The notes below the pieces were generated by a model. That model was not told the origin of the DNA. It was given only the letters and a program-made list of their open reading frames with translations, and did not search any database. A program made the position numbers and the translations under genes. Shown in pieces: positions 13,901 through 21,871 of a stretch of 64,000 nt of DNA. The number at the start of each line of letters is the position of its first letter. Position 1 is the first letter of the stretch. The DNA is from Macrocystis pyrifera (taxonomy: Eukaryota; Sar; Phaeophyceae; Laminariales; Laminariaceae), in assembly GCA_031763025.1 (NCBI GenBank), contig JASSKH010000005.1:17140128-17204127 (forward strand), written 5' to 3'.

Positions 13901-14368
13901 GGGTACATAGTTGACCGGTCTTTTGGGCGCCCCAAGGCCTCGTTTTACCTCATTATACTAGTTTTAGTGTAGAGGCGGTCAGTCAAGGTGTCAACTCGGT
14001 CAGTCCAGGTGTCAACTCGGTCAGTCAAGGTGTCGAACCACGGTCTCCGACCAATTTTACGGTAGTAGTAGCGTCTTTGTTGACAAGAAGCGCCTGCTTC
14101 TCACTCGCCCTCTGCCTTCCCTTCCCCCTTACCTTTTTGCCCGCAGCGGGTGCTGGAACGGGCGGCAGAAAACCACGGGCTCACTGTAGAAGAGCTCCAG
14201 AGGGTTCCCGAGGGCTCTACCAGGCGCAGCATGCACGACGACATCACGTGCGTGGTGTTTTTCCTTAAAGGCAACCGCCACAACGACGGTTTCGGCGCGT
14301 TGAAAGGCTCCAAGGTGCAGGGCGCAGCGGCTCGAGAAGGCGGCAGCGGGGGTGCCCCTGCACAATGA
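955..14368 (+). CDS. PP2C-type protein phosphatase, pyruvate dehydrogenase phosphatase-like (4 exons)
   Basis: Metal-dependent Ser/Thr phosphatase of the PPM/PP2C family. Exons: 955-1970, 10955-11083, 12122-12280, 14147-14368; every intron is GT-AG and phase 0. Family motifs appear in order: IEDRHDI, YDGHGG (metal Asp), FVANAGDCRAVLG, LSNDHNAKEESEQAKL, VKGRLQ joined across intron 1 to PTRSFGDAYLK, VVLASDGLWDHV (metal Asp) and HDDITCVVFFL (metal Asp). The SNDHNA stretch is typical of the pyruvate dehydrogenase phosphatase branch. The first 50 residues are Arg/Ala-rich with no acidic residues, like a mitochondrial presequence, which fits that role (inference). Length is about 507 residues. Start chosen as the ATG at 955 (a second ATG follows at 958). 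Oddity: exon 1 needs two one-base frame corrections, at G runs 1164-1168 and 1486-1491, so assembly error or a damaged allele is possible. The host branch could also be a plant-type PP2C. Confidence 0.88.
2146..2216 (-). repeat. Dispersed repeat family F, copy 1
   Basis: About 70-100 bp of unnamed repeat. The shared core in + orientation reads CGGACACTGGTTGTGCTGG, then a TCGACG, an AGAAAGAACGGTTTAATG stretch and GAAGA. Other copies are at 5752, 29350 and 36740. No termini, TIR or tail could be fixed, so the class is unknown. Confidence 0.5.
2541..2840 (+). mobile_element. tRNA-derived SINE, copy 1
   Basis: Roughly 300-bp element whose first 70 bases resemble a tRNA gene. The A box reads TGGCTTGGTAGG, and the T arm is intact: GTGAG, loop TTCGAGT, CTCAC (B box). 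A body of about 220 bp follows and ends GGAAAGTAAAAGTGATGAT, before an A-rich tail in most copies. Lengths, promoter boxes and tail fit a Pol III-transcribed SINE moved by a LINE. This copy lies in PP2C intron 1 and has lost its tail. Confidence 0.85.
3555..3975. repeat. Cluster of GCCTGAAA / TTCAGGC words
   Basis: The word CATGCCTGAAAAAATGC occurs at about 3560 and again at 3718, and eight or so GCCTGA or TCAGGC words follow up to 3960 in both orientations. It could be a decayed inverted-repeat element. No protein likeness was seen in the 85-codon open frame here. Confidence 0.35.
4371..5175. mobile_element. Candidate non-autonomous DNA transposon with inverted ends, about 800 bp
   Basis: The left end GGGCTGTTTCCTTTCGATTT, continuing GAGCTTCAGA, is matched in inverse at the right end (GAGCTTCAGACT then GGAAACGGCC at 5135-5172). 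Inside are a palindrome at 4492-4570 (GACCCAATTCGTCG mirrored by CGACGAGTTGGGTC) and two related GC-rich blocks (4670-4790, 4895-5040) sharing AGACCA and GCGCAC words. No transposase frame. TIRs beginning GGGCTGTTT recall Harbinger-type elements, but the target duplication could not be defined. Confidence 0.5.
5368..5507. repeat. (ATT)n microsatellite
   Basis: About 140 bp of nearly pure ATT triplets with a few interruptions, in PP2C intron 1. The long Ile, Tyr, Leu and Asn open frames over it are artefacts. Confidence 0.97.
5752..5836 (+). repeat. Dispersed repeat family F, copy 2
   Basis: A diverged copy: CCGGACACTGGATG, then AGAAACGACGATTTAATGG and GAAGACAACACAC. In PP2C intron 1. Confidence 0.4.
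7285..7372. repeat. Pentanucleotide microsatellite (ATATC/GTATC)n
   Basis: About 88 bp alternating CATATC, CGTATC and CATATC units, with A/G variation at one position of the 5-bp unit. In PP2C intron 1. Confidence 0.95.
7525..7684 (+). mobile_element. TIR element family C (about 160 bp), copy 1
   Basis: Terminal inverted repeats GATGTCAGGAGACA and TGTCTCCTGACATC bound a body with GCGCTGTCAAGGGTG, TTTGGTGTCAGTCAAGGC and GGGTGAAA blocks. Five copies in the window, two inverted (28418, 50716). With no coding capacity, it looks like a MITE of an unidentified superfamily. The target duplication is not clear. Confidence 0.75.
7786..7894 (-). mobile_element. Palindromic MITE family A (about 105 bp), copy 1
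   Basis: Ends TATTACGGGGGACCATAGT and the inverse complement pair over nearly the whole arm. The loop contains CCTATATATTTACC, TTTTTACTAACAATATTTGG and TACGGTACACAC. This gives a near-perfect foldback with apparent TA or TTA insertion sites. Fourteen copies lie in this window in both orientations. No protein coding. Superfamily not assigned. This copy is diverged at the left end (TATCACGG). Confidence 0.85.
8040..8136. mobile_element. Palindromic MITE family B (about 95 bp), copy 1
   Basis: Arms AACCCTTTTAGTACTGCAGT then CCTGTTTTGGGGACAAAC, inversely repeated after a short AT loop (CTACTTTATTTCCGAGTG). Twelve copies in the window. The arms are 40 bases or more, so transcripts would fold into long hairpins. 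Superfamily unknown. This is the cleanest copy. Confidence 0.85.
8374..8702 (+). mobile_element. tRNA-derived SINE, copy 2
   Basis: Full-length, starting TCCCCGGTGGCTTGG and ending in a GAAAAAAAG-type A-rich tail at 8681-8702. Box A, T arm and body are intact. In PP2C intron 1. Confidence 0.88.
9080..9246 (+). mobile_element. TIR element family C, copy 2
   Basis: Left end eroded (ACGTCAGGAACCATG), right end intact (GTCTCCTGACATA). It carries the CTAGTAGTTTGG block absent from copy 1. In PP2C intron 1. Confidence 0.7.
9290..9394 (-). mobile_element. MITE family A, copy 2
   Basis: Left arm TATTTTACGGGGGACCATAA, right arm CTATGGACCCCCGTAATA. In PP2C intron 1, 45 bp after a family C copy. Confidence 0.8.
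10549..10707. repeat. Dispersed repeat family D, copy 1
   Basis: Shared blocks: AGCAATGTCTG, GGTGAAAACCCGACGTGCTC, TAGGGATGCGAGGGTCTAT and GTCATACGACTACGGCCATG, ending in a GAGTACACCCC then C-rich edge. Other copies at 11690, 40505 (inverted), 47056 and part at 56296. Unclassified. The consistent GAGTAC/CCCC end suggests a fixed terminus. Lies before exon 2 of the PP2C gene. Confidence 0.6.
10787..10855 (+). pseudogene. Decayed duplicate of PP2C exon 2 5' end
   Basis: The bases TTTGCAACTCCGGTGTCATC, then GTTCAG and a frame reading PTVSSGDTYLK, match the true exon's intron edge (GGCAACTCCGCTGGCGTC, GTTCAG) and PTRSFGDAYLK. The copy keeps the acceptor AG and reading frame, but the Arg of the TRxFGD motif is replaced by Val and no donor follows at the right place. 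It is read as a broken tandem duplication, not a usable alternative exon. A weaker third relic (TTTTGCAACTCCACTG) is at about 10719. Confidence 0.65.
10955..11083 (+). CDS. PP2C exon 2 (TRSFGD motif)
   Basis: Acceptor TTCAG at 10950-10954, donor GAG|GTGAGG. Encodes 43 residues beginning PTRSFGDAYLK, the conserved segment after the GRL motif. A 30-base C run (10896-10925) lies 29 bases before the acceptor. A decayed partial duplicate of this exon's 5' end sits about 130 bases upstream. Confidence 0.9.
11690..11884. repeat. Dispersed repeat family D, copy 2
   Basis: Longer copy with an additional left part (GTGCAGCTCACCCTTGGTG, CTCGCCCAACACCTC, GCGCTTGG). Ends CATGCATGACGTGAGTACAC and C-rich. 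In PP2C intron 2, in the same orientation as copy 1. Confidence 0.6.
12122..12280 (+). CDS. PP2C exon 3 (ASDGLWD motif)
   Basis: Acceptor CGCAG before 12122, donor ATG|GTGCGT after 12280. Encodes 53 residues with DDFVVLASDGLWDHVTNAEA, which carries a metal-binding Asp of the family. A C-rich tract at 12059-12074 precedes the acceptor. Confidence 0.92.
12590..12693. mobile_element. MITE family B, copy 2
   Basis: Diverged arms (GGACTGCAGTCTCTTTAGAT, GTTTTGGGGAGAAAC; GGTTTGTCCCCAAAACGG). In PP2C intron 3. Confidence 0.6.
12870..12984. mobile_element. MITE family B, copy 3
   Basis: Arms GTTAAACCTTTTGTGCTG and CCCGAAACTGATGTAAGG, loop CCACTCAAATTGCAAGTAG. Slightly longer than siblings near its right end, where a TTAATAATA stretch is present. 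Confidence 0.6.
13140..13246 (-). mobile_element. MITE family A, copy 3
   Basis: CTATACGGGGGACCATAGTA to TACTATGATCCGCCGTAA. In PP2C intron 3. Used as a sibling to show the insertion in the copy at 49438. Confidence 0.8.
13345..13545. repeat. Two-unit tandem repeat, period about 97 bp
   Basis: Units start AAGGGTCATTCTCATC (13347) and AAGGGTCATTCTTATG (13444). Both run through TTTCCATATTTTTT, CGCAATTTT and CCAGATTTTCC. T-rich on the + strand. In PP2C intron 3. Confidence 0.7.
13976..14037. repeat. Three-unit 22-bp tandem repeat
   Basis: The unit CGGTCAGTCAAGGTGTCAAC is repeated three times with one or two changes. It sits 110 bp before exon 4 of the PP2C gene. Confidence 0.85.
14147..14368 (+). 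CDS. PP2C exon 4 (C-terminal, HDDITC motif, stop)
   Basis: Acceptor CCGCAG after a CT-rich stretch. Begins RVLERAAENHG, carries the last metal-binding Asp pair in HDDITCVVFF, then a Gly/Ala-rich tail of about 30 residues and a TGA stop at 14366-14368. Confidence 0.92.
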   Translation, partial: RVLERAAENHGLTVEELQRVPEGSTRRSMHDDITCVVFFLKGNRHNDGFGALKGSKVQGAAAREGGSGGAPAQ

Positions 14369-16865
14369 GAGGAGTGCGGAGAGGGGTGGGGGGCGGAGGG
14401 GGGTGGCCAGCTTTACCTGCTGCACCCTGGCAAGCCTGAGCGCAGAGCGGAGTTTTGGGATTGGTGTCTCTTAGTCCTCTTTTGGAAACTTGAGGGACTA
14501 GAAAAATTATTGTGGAACAACGATGTGTCCTTGTTGCGTCTACGAGAAGCGGGTCTGTCTGGATGGCCTGATGTGGGTGTTCGTTAGCATATCGGAGAGG
14601 AGTTTTTCGAAGGCTGACAGGCGGCCGGTGGTGATGGGCGGGCGGGTGGGTAGGAGTGGAGTTTCCGTGCGCGGGTGCTCGTTGAAAACTTTGGAAGAAA
14701 TTCGGGGCACGGGCAGGCGTACTTCACGCACGTTGAGTGGCAAGGGACCCTATTCGAGGCGTAATTTCCCCTCCCATTTTCACGTGCCTCGGGCGGTCCA
14801 ACCTTATTGCACGGGGATTTGCATTTACTTGTAAGGCCTTGCATTGGTTGGGTTTGTGTCTGCTTGTTGTAGAAGGTTTTTATGGTGCGCCCCGCAGGCT
14901 GCGTGGGCGTGGTTTAAGTGGACTGCGAACGGATTCGGATTTTCTTTGAAGCTGTCGTTGGGAGTACGAGCACACTCGCTCCCAGCTCGAGATCCATCGA
15001 CGAACGTCCTCGTTCATTTTTTTGGCCCTCATGTTCGGAGGGAGTCCCGGTTGACTGCGGGCAGAGGGTTGAGTAGGCGGTTGTTGACTTTAGAACTCGT
15101 TTGAGGCGGCGCCCATGACATGCGCTGGAGCTCTTGGGCTTCAGGCGATGTGTGGGGAGTGATTTCTCTATCACCCGTGAAGTTTTGTCCTGGTTACTAC
15201 TCGCCGAGGTGGTGTTACCCTCTGCCAATAACGCTGTTCGCCACGTGTGGGAGGGACCGTCTCCGCTGCGGCTGCTCCGAGGTCGTTGTTGTCTTCCGAT
15301 CGCTGTGGTGGTCCATGTTGGCTTTTGCGGACCGCCTTTCTTTTTTGCATTCAGAAGTGTGTATCATAGACTATACGCGTAGATCCCGCCCAATTGGAAG
15401 CCATGGCGTCAAGGCTGGCAGCGGTAGCGCGCTGTGCGCCGAGTGGTGTTGCTGCTGCTGCTGCTGCTGCTGATGTCTTTCGACGATAGATGAACATCTG
15501 CCCTCGATGTTTTTTTCGTGTCTTAGATTGTAGGTTATCCATCTTTCAATGCGCGGCCGTACGATTGTTATCCTCGCGCTCTCGACGAACATTAACATTG
15601 TTATTATTTTCCTTTTACGAGTATGTACACGATCAGCGGCCCTCGAAAAGGGGTCTTGCGGCGCGACTTCCTCCTGGGATGAAAGTGACGTCGAACCTCC
15701 GCCGTGCGTTTTATGTTTCGTTGTTGTTGTGGTCTTGTTTAGCTCCCCGTGGTTGGGCCGCTCGTCAATGCCAGCAAGCGGCCCCTGCGTTGTTATATTT
15801 GACGGGCCGCTGTCCACTGGGCGCATCTAATTCGCACTTCTAGAACTGCAGCACTAATTGCTACCCACACTCTGGTATCAGTGTTTTAATGTTTTAGGGT
15901 GACTCATGTTGTCGGACCAATCCCACTTATATACCGCACGTCCTTACTTTTGGTCGGAATATCCACACCACCCCTCACCCTAATCCCGCCTGTAATTCAA
16001 TCCCATCTGGCACCCTGCTCCCACAATTTGCGATTCCAAAAATGTAGTCAGCCCTCCGCAGGAGCCGCCGGAGAGGGAGAGCGCGAACCGCAATAGTGTG
16101 GGTTGTGTTTTAGTGCTCCACACAGTTATTGTAGAATTGCAACTAACGCTGATCGTGTCACCTGTCGGCGGTGCTGATGATGGTGCCGCACGAAAGTACC
16201 GCGCATGATATTCCGTCCACCATTGCAGGATCTCGAGACCATACATACATATACTAGTATTATTTCCTATGACATTCATGATGTAGAGGCATCAACAGCT
16301 ACCTGGTTTTGTACAACATGCGTGCTGCATTTGCGGGGATAGTTGTGACGCTCCGTGCTTTTATGGCAAGAAGTAGGCGATCGGCGAGAGCCTCGTCTAT
16401 AACTTGCTTTAGCCTGTCTTTAGTCCTTTTGAACATCAATGCAATCCTCGCAGTGGTGTGTAGCGCCTCACAAGGAAACCTGAGTTGATCTACGTGTATA
16501 TATCACCTTCTGAAAAAAATAGTATCCCTGGTGGTGCCCATGGGGGAAATATCCAGCAGTATTTTCAGCGGAAACGCGCCTTTTGACGGCAACAAAAGCA
16601 GCAGTAGTAGCATCAATAATTAATGCCATGCGAGGTGTCCACAGGCAATCAGAAATCTACTGACTACCGACGACACCACCTAGTGTCGTCAAGTACGTAC
16701 AGCGCCGCTCCCGTCATGCCAACCAGCCGTTTGGCTCGTTCACCTGCTCCTCCTCCTCCCGTACGTTCGTTATGTACACGTTGTTGTGCGCTTCAGTTCA
16801 CGAGCAACACGCTCGGCGGACTCGCTACCAGCCGTTTCTCGTTACGAGATCGATTTTTGTTTTTG
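14369..16865. other. Spacer between convergent PP2C and glycosyltransferase genes
   Basis: Probably contains both 3' UTRs, since the flanking genes are tail to tail. A (GCT)n run at 15448-15472 is the only clear repeat. The open frames here have no family likeness. No obvious poly(A) signal could be singled out. Confidence 0.5.
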
Positions 16866-17268
16866 TCACACCCGGGCGGCCGCTGATCCCTGTGCCCCTC
16901 TCCCCAGCGCTTCGTACAGTTCTGCCCATCGCTCTAACGCGGTGTCCGCGCGGAAGCTCGTCAGTATATCCCTTTTGCCCGCCGCGGCTAACCGCTCCAG
17001 GCGCGGCCGATCGCGCAGAACGCTCGCGATCGCTACCGCCGCAGCCCGAGGGTCGGCGTCGTCGAGGACGAAAGAGTTGTCGCCCGGAGACAGGTACTCC
17101 AGCATCCCGCCGATGCCGAACGCCGCTACAGGAGTTCCAGCCGCCATCGCCTCGATGTTCGAGACGCAGAATGTCTCCGGCGCGAGGCTGGGATTAAACA
17201 GGAGGTTCATTCCTTCCAGATAGCGTTGGAGTTTGTCTCCCTCCGCCCAGCCCACGAAATGCACTCGC
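16866..17268 (-). CDS. Glycosyltransferase exon 4 (E-x7-E motif, stop)
   Basis: Acceptor CACCACAG before 17268. Contains LAPETFCVSNIEAMAAGTPV and a C-terminal helical stretch (RWAELYEALG), TGA stop at 16866-16868. On the sense strand, C runs (17402-17416 and 17504-17532) lie upstream in the intron. Confidence 0.92.
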
Positions 17269-20200
17269 CTGTGGTGCGGTTGGGAGGGAGTGCCGCAGAA
17301 AAAAAAACAGCCTCGTGAGCGATGGATACGAGGGTCAGCAGGTTGCGGCGATCGGACATTATCAACATGTCAAAATATCTGATAAACAACCAACAAAATT
17401 AGGGGGGGGGGGGGGGAGGGGTGCAAGGCTATACGTGTTTGCCGACAGGGAACTCGGATAGACATGCCAGTATGTCGAAAAATCAATCAACAATCAACAG
17501 GTCGGGGGGGGGGGGGGGGGGGGGGGGGGGGGTGCTAGGCTGCTTGATTGCCGACGGCGAACTAGTGGAGCGCGGAATGGGCAGGGGGCGTGCCACTCGG
17601 TCTGTTGCTGGTGCCTTTCCCGCCATGTTCATGGTCATTATATACAACTGATAGCGTCAGGCAGAGTTGATCGTGGGACACCCCGTGTGGTAAGCAAAGC
17701 TAATGAATTTATCCACAACTTCCTGTTAATAGCCTTTTCCCCCTCCAGGGCCCAAGTCTTGTGAACTGCATAGTCCTCCAACGCACGGTATCTCGCCCTT
17801 TGCACGAACGCAATTTTATTTCCGAACCGCCAACGAACAAGAGGCAAATTCTGTAGAATCCCGTCCCTGCCCTGCGGTTTGACAACGCAAACCCACGGAT
17901 GATGAGGGTCCTTCACCTACCTGTCTAGGCCCAGCCTGGAGCTCATGGCTTCTAAGGCCGGCCTCAAAGGCCCATCGCCCACGACGACGAAATGCACGGA
18001 AGGCATCAACTCTGCGATTCCCTCTGCTACGGCCAAGAACAGGCCGGGGCCCTTCTCGGGCGACAAGCGGCCTACAAAGCCCACCACCTGTTGCAAGAGG
18101 AACGCAATAGGAGAGGCGAGGGAGTTATATTTTTTTCAAAAACAAACGGTCTTTCGGCGGACAGGTAAGAAAAAGCACACGTCCGACAGATAGATCATGT
18201 AATGTATAGATATATTATCTAGATCATCTAGATCCTAACCCGCCGTTATGATATGTTGTGCACGATCTGTGAAGTACAGATCCAACCCAAGAAACATGCC
18301 CTAGATCATGAAGGGTATACGGCTTCCACCGGGCAACATGAGCTAGATTGTTGATTATGTAGCACTACCTGCTAGACCACTCTGTCAGCGCTGACTGAGT
18401 GGTTCAGCATGTAGTGCATATATATTTTGTTGATTATATAGCACTACCTGCTAGACCACTCAGTCAGTGCTGACAGAGGGACACATATTTTTATTTTAGA
18501 GTTCGTGGAATCTCGTCGACTTATTAACAGTGATCTCCGGGGCCCTCCCCTCGCCAAACGCTACTGGTGTCTAGAGGCACACTATCTTAATCATTCGCAC
18601 TGTCTCCAGGGTCTGGGGTTCAAATCTCGCCGAATTCGTAATTTGTTCTTTTCGAGCGTGCGCGCTGGAGACAATACCAATGATTCTGATGGTGTGCCTC
18701 TAGACACCAGTAGCGTTTGGCGAGGGGAGGACCCCGGAGATCACTGTTAATAAGTCGACGAGATTCCACGAACTTTAAAGCGTACATTTTGTTGAAAATA
18801 TAGCACTACTTGCTAGACCACTCAGTCAGCGCTGACAGAGTGGTCTAGCAGGTAATGCTATAAAATCAACATAGATCATACAGTACATATCGATCATACA
18901 GGTCAGGCATCTATCTTCCCTGAAAGATCTAGACCATGAAGAAGTGGGAGTTGATTATCTGCGCGAGGTGTGGAAAATAGCTTGGGCTCACCCACACTCG
19001 CACATACATGATTTAGTGTGTCAAGTTTAACTCGGTCGCAGAGCACAGCGGAGGGAAAAGTCGGCTTATCGGCGGGATGATAACCGAACATGATCGAAGC
19101 AATGTTTACGGCAGACTGCTTTCGTTGGCGCCGCTGCCCATGTTTTGTCACGAACGAGACACCGAAACGCCTCGTCACAGTACAGAACTCTCCCCGTCGA
19201 AAGGAGTCAGCGAAAAGCGAAGCCGCGGGACCCTGAAACGAACCGCCTGCTTTGGAAACGTGTGGTCGGTATCAAGACATAGAAAAGCCCGACTGCTTCC
19301 CGCCAAGAATAAGGGAGAATTTTCTAGGGCGTAGGTCTGCAGTAGTAGAAATGTGCTCGTTGTGATGTGCGCGAGATGTACTCAAAGTTTACGGCCAACA
19401 TGTATACATGCGCGCGCGTTGAGCCAGGAAGAAGGGACCGTCCGACATCCATACTCAACGCCTGCGACAAAAAAATCTCCGCGTAGAACAGGGGAGCTCG
19501 AAAACAAGAAGAACGCCACAATACCCTTTTGGGAGAGCTATTATTAAATATTAAGGTTGGAGTTAGCTAAAACCAAGTGAAAAATCTTGAAAAAACAAGC
19601 CATTTTATCGATTCGTACATAAATCCTAACGCTCTGATTTGTTTCATTCTGACTCTTCTAGAAGTGTGGCGTCTGGGGTTCGGATCCGCGTGCCCCCCTG
19701 CGTAGAAGTAGAAAAAAAAAAGCTAAACAAAATGTTGTCAGCAAAGATAAAACACAGTCACTCCAAAGCTGTCCCTACATATCTCACGAGGCAGGCTGGG
19801 TCGCAGTGATCGGCATTCCTCAGGGCATCGCCTACGCACCCAGGGTGGCAGAACGGCCCTTCGGCGGGCTTCTCGCCAGCCGCCGCCTGATGAATGTCCC
19901 GGGTCTGTCGGGGAGGCGAGGGAGGTGCATCGACGCCGGGAGGGATTACCACAACCCGCGCCCCCGCCGCTGCGGCCAGCGCTTGAGTATCAGGATGCCG
20001 GGCCACGAAGTGAGAAGGCGTTGCTAGGACGTCAGCGGAGATGTCCGGGGCGGGTTCCATGTTCGGAAAGTCCACAACGATGCGGCCGCGACTGCCCATC
20101 GCCCAGCGAGCGGCTCTTGTCAGGACGACATCCCCGAGCGTTCTGCCACTGGCAATGACCAGAACGTCGGGCGAAGCGGTCCTCACTCCGTCCACGATGC

Positions 20201-21871
20201 GACTGAACGCTTCCCGAGCCCACGGCGGGCTCATGAGGTGCGGCTCGCCCCCCGCGCGGTCCATACTGTCGAGCAAAAACTTGAACACCGCCTCTTTGAG
20301 AGGGGTCGCGGGCGCTGCTGCAACAGCGCTGTCATTGGTGAAGGTTCCTCCCTGCACCAAATCGTCCAAGTCGCTCGCCACCAGCCGAGGAGACGCCACC
20401 TTCATCAGAGGCACGCCGGCGCGACGAACCCTGCGTTCAAAGTTGTCGGCGGCTTCCCTCTTCCAAGATGCCGCCTCCCCACCGCCGACTGTTGCCCCCT
20501 CTTGCTCTCCCGCGTTCTGAAACGTCAAGAAGATCGGGGCGAACCGGCGCCTTGACAGCCCTTCCATCTGCTGCAGCCATATGTGCTTTTGCCCGTCGAG
20601 CGACAACGAACCAACGTACACCAACGACAGGGGGTTCAGCGGCTCCTCCACCCCCCCTTCGCTATGTTGATGCTGCACCCCAGCCCCGCGCTCGAATTCA
20701 TCCGTACCGCGCGTGTTTCTGTCGAACCCCGATGATCCGGCTCTCATGATGGTCATCTTGGGGTCTCGTCCGGGTTCGCCTAGTCGGGAAGCGGGGTCCG
20801 ACAATGCTCCCCACACGGCATCAGCCGGTAAGGGTGCCCGCATCGACAGTATCGCGGCCTGGTCTCTTACCGTCGAGAAAATTACGGACGAAGAGACGCG
20901 CCGCCCTCGCACTAACGCGGCGACGGTAACCAGCTGGGTATACGGCGTATCCATGACGAGGGTGAAGACGTTGCCACTCTTCAGCAAGGCGGGCTTATCT
21001 CCATTCTGAGGCACCAGTACCTGATCGAAAACGGACGGCAAGACGAACGATTTTTTTGTGTCGTCTTTCACGTGTGGCTTCGCGTGGTGGTGATGTTTTG
21101 GTGTTCGAAGCAAAACTATAGTAGCGGTCCTCAACTTTGTCGGCGACAAATATCAAACTCATTTTAGAACCGTAACCATATTTGGGAGGAGTACTATTAA
21201 TACATGTGGCTAGTGTAGGATTCTATGCACAGTTATTATTCGTGGTGAAAGGCTTTCGTTTCTCACGTGGGGAAACGCGCAGTTAGAGAAGTCCGGTTTC
21301 CAATACCCTCTGTTTCCTTCTCGTCCACCAAAGGAATGCAGCTACTGTACGTATATACTCTTATAGAAGGTAACACACGCTGATCTTGAAGTCGGACGGG
21401 GTCTGCCCTTCCTACAGCGTCCGCAGAGTTTCACCTGAGACAGTCGAGGCAGCATCTAATCACCACGTACTGCAACCCTCCCCCTCGCCGCCCCCCCTTA
21501 TACGTAATGGTACTGGGTACTTGCATAGTACCAGACACACTTCTGGGGATATGTGGTTATGAGATGTAATATATCCGCCTCAAACCTGCCTCGATAGGAG
21601 TTTCCGCGGAGGGTGTGAATCCGCGCGTGTCGAAAGCCACCACCACGTGTCCCAAGAGGAAAACGGTGTCATTTGATGGCCCGGTAATCTCAATGCTCGT
21701 GACCTCATGCACGGATCCTCCGCCCTCACTGTTGACATTGACGCCATCGTCAGCAGGAAGAAAGCGTGCGGCCGTCTTCGAGGTTTGCTTTAGAAAAGTG
21801 TCGACTGGTGATTCGGCGCCCTTCTCTTGATGATGACGTGACTCGAGGTGAAGCTTGCCTGATGGCGTCAT
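16866..21871 (-). CDS. Family GT4-like glycosyltransferase (4 exons)
   Basis: Retaining nucleotide-sugar glycosyltransferase with a GT-B fold, in four exons on - strand: 21871-21586, 21115-19788, 18087-17921, 17268-16866. The joined frame is 727 codons plus stop. The C-terminal Rossmann half is diagnostic: VIPPGVD, then across intron 2 VVGFVGRLSPEKGPGLFL, VHFVVVGDGPLRPAL, LGLD/R/RVHFVGW across intron 3, and PETFCVSNIEAMAAGTPVAA, which holds the E-x7-E pair of GT4 (residues about 625 and 633). The N-terminal part has a beta-rich segment (NDTVFLLGHVVVAFDTRG) and LVYVGSLSLDGQKHIWL at the start of the acceptor domain. Substrate is unknown. The 5' end is uncertain: the ATG at 21871 is the first in frame, no signal peptide or anchor is visible, and further upstream exons are possible. 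Gene lies head to head with the MKP1-like gene. Confidence 0.83.
17921..18087 (-). CDS. Glycosyltransferase exon 3 (GRLSPEKG motif)
   Basis: Acceptor CTTGCAACAG, donor GACAG|GTAGGT. Encodes the start of the donor-sugar domain: VVGFVGRLSPEKG and HFVVVGDGP. Phase 2 at its end, matched exactly by the next exon (AG|G gives Arg). Confidence 0.92.
18183..18348. repeat. GATC-rich dispersed repeat family E, copy 1
   Basis: Family of 150-310 bp with blocks GATCTGTATGATCTA, CATGTTGCCGGGT, CTGTACAGATCC, CCTGGGTT and AACGGCA, and edges made of repeated GATCTGT/AGATGATC words. Here reverse-oriented blocks include GTACAGATCCAACCC and CCACCGGGCAACATGAGC. Seven copies or fragments occur in the window. Class unknown; the GATC-rich edges could be degenerate subterminal repeats. 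Confidence 0.6.
18349..18426. mobile_element. Palindromic element family P, copy 1
   Basis: Near-perfect 78-bp palindrome from GTTGATTATGTAGCACTACC, centre TCAGCGCTGA, to the inverse. Its right arm contains an A-box-like TGGTTCAGCATG. In glycosyltransferase intron 2. Confidence 0.7.
18429..18480. mobile_element. Palindromic element family P, copy 2 (left half)
   Basis: The left arm and centre (GTTGATTATATAGCACTACC to TCAGTGCTGACAGAGG) are present. The right arm is missing and is followed within 20 bp by the foldback at 18496. Confidence 0.6.
18496..18778. mobile_element. Foldback element with 87-bp inverted arms and tRNA-like core
   Basis: Left arm 18496-18582 and right arm 18691-18778 are almost exact inverse copies (TTCGTGGAATCTCGTCGACT; CTACTGGTGTCTAGAGGCAC). 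The 108-bp core contains GGGTCTGGGGTTCAAATCTC, which resembles a tRNA B box and T loop. No coding frame. In glycosyltransferase intron 2, between copies of palindrome family P. Confidence 0.75.
18788..18873. mobile_element. Palindromic element family P, copy 3
   Basis: Complete palindrome GTTGAAAATATAGCACTACT, centre TCAGCGCTGA, then AGTGGTCTAGCAGGTAATGC and ATCAAC. TGGTCTAGCAGG matches the Pol III A-box consensus closely. Confidence 0.75.
18874..18935. repeat. Family E repeat, fragment
   Basis: Short GATCATACAG / AGATCTAGACC stretch adjoining palindrome copy 3. Too short to place within the family with certainty. Confidence 0.3.
19788..21115 (-). CDS. Glycosyltransferase exon 2 (acceptor domain)
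   Basis: Large exon of 1328 bases ending at CTGCCTC|GTGAGA, phase 0. No ATG opens this frame before residue 60 or so, which supports a spliced upstream exon. It contains a Gly/Glu-rich low-complexity insert (EGATVGGGEA region) and ends just after the PPGVD motif and a Cys/His-rich linker (CHPGCVGDA, HCDPACL). Confidence 0.8.
21586..21871 (-). CDS. Glycosyltransferase exon 1 (proposed)
   Basis: Begins MTPSGKLHLES and ends TPSAETPIEA with a GGCAG|GTTTG donor, phase 1. The sequence VTSIEITGPSNDTVFLLGHV looks like ordinary coding sequence. Joining to the acceptor CTACTATAG at 21116-21124 keeps the frame open. The start is less certain than the donor. Confidence 0.6.

Noticed and set aside
13976-14037. 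Three spaced repeats as a CRISPR-like array
   Set aside because: Units are directly adjacent with no spacers, and the setting is a eukaryotic intron.
16786-17223. 145-codon + strand open frames over the last glycosyltransferase exon
   Set aside because: Shadow frames of a GC-rich exon on the opposite strand; the - strand carries the GT4 motif.
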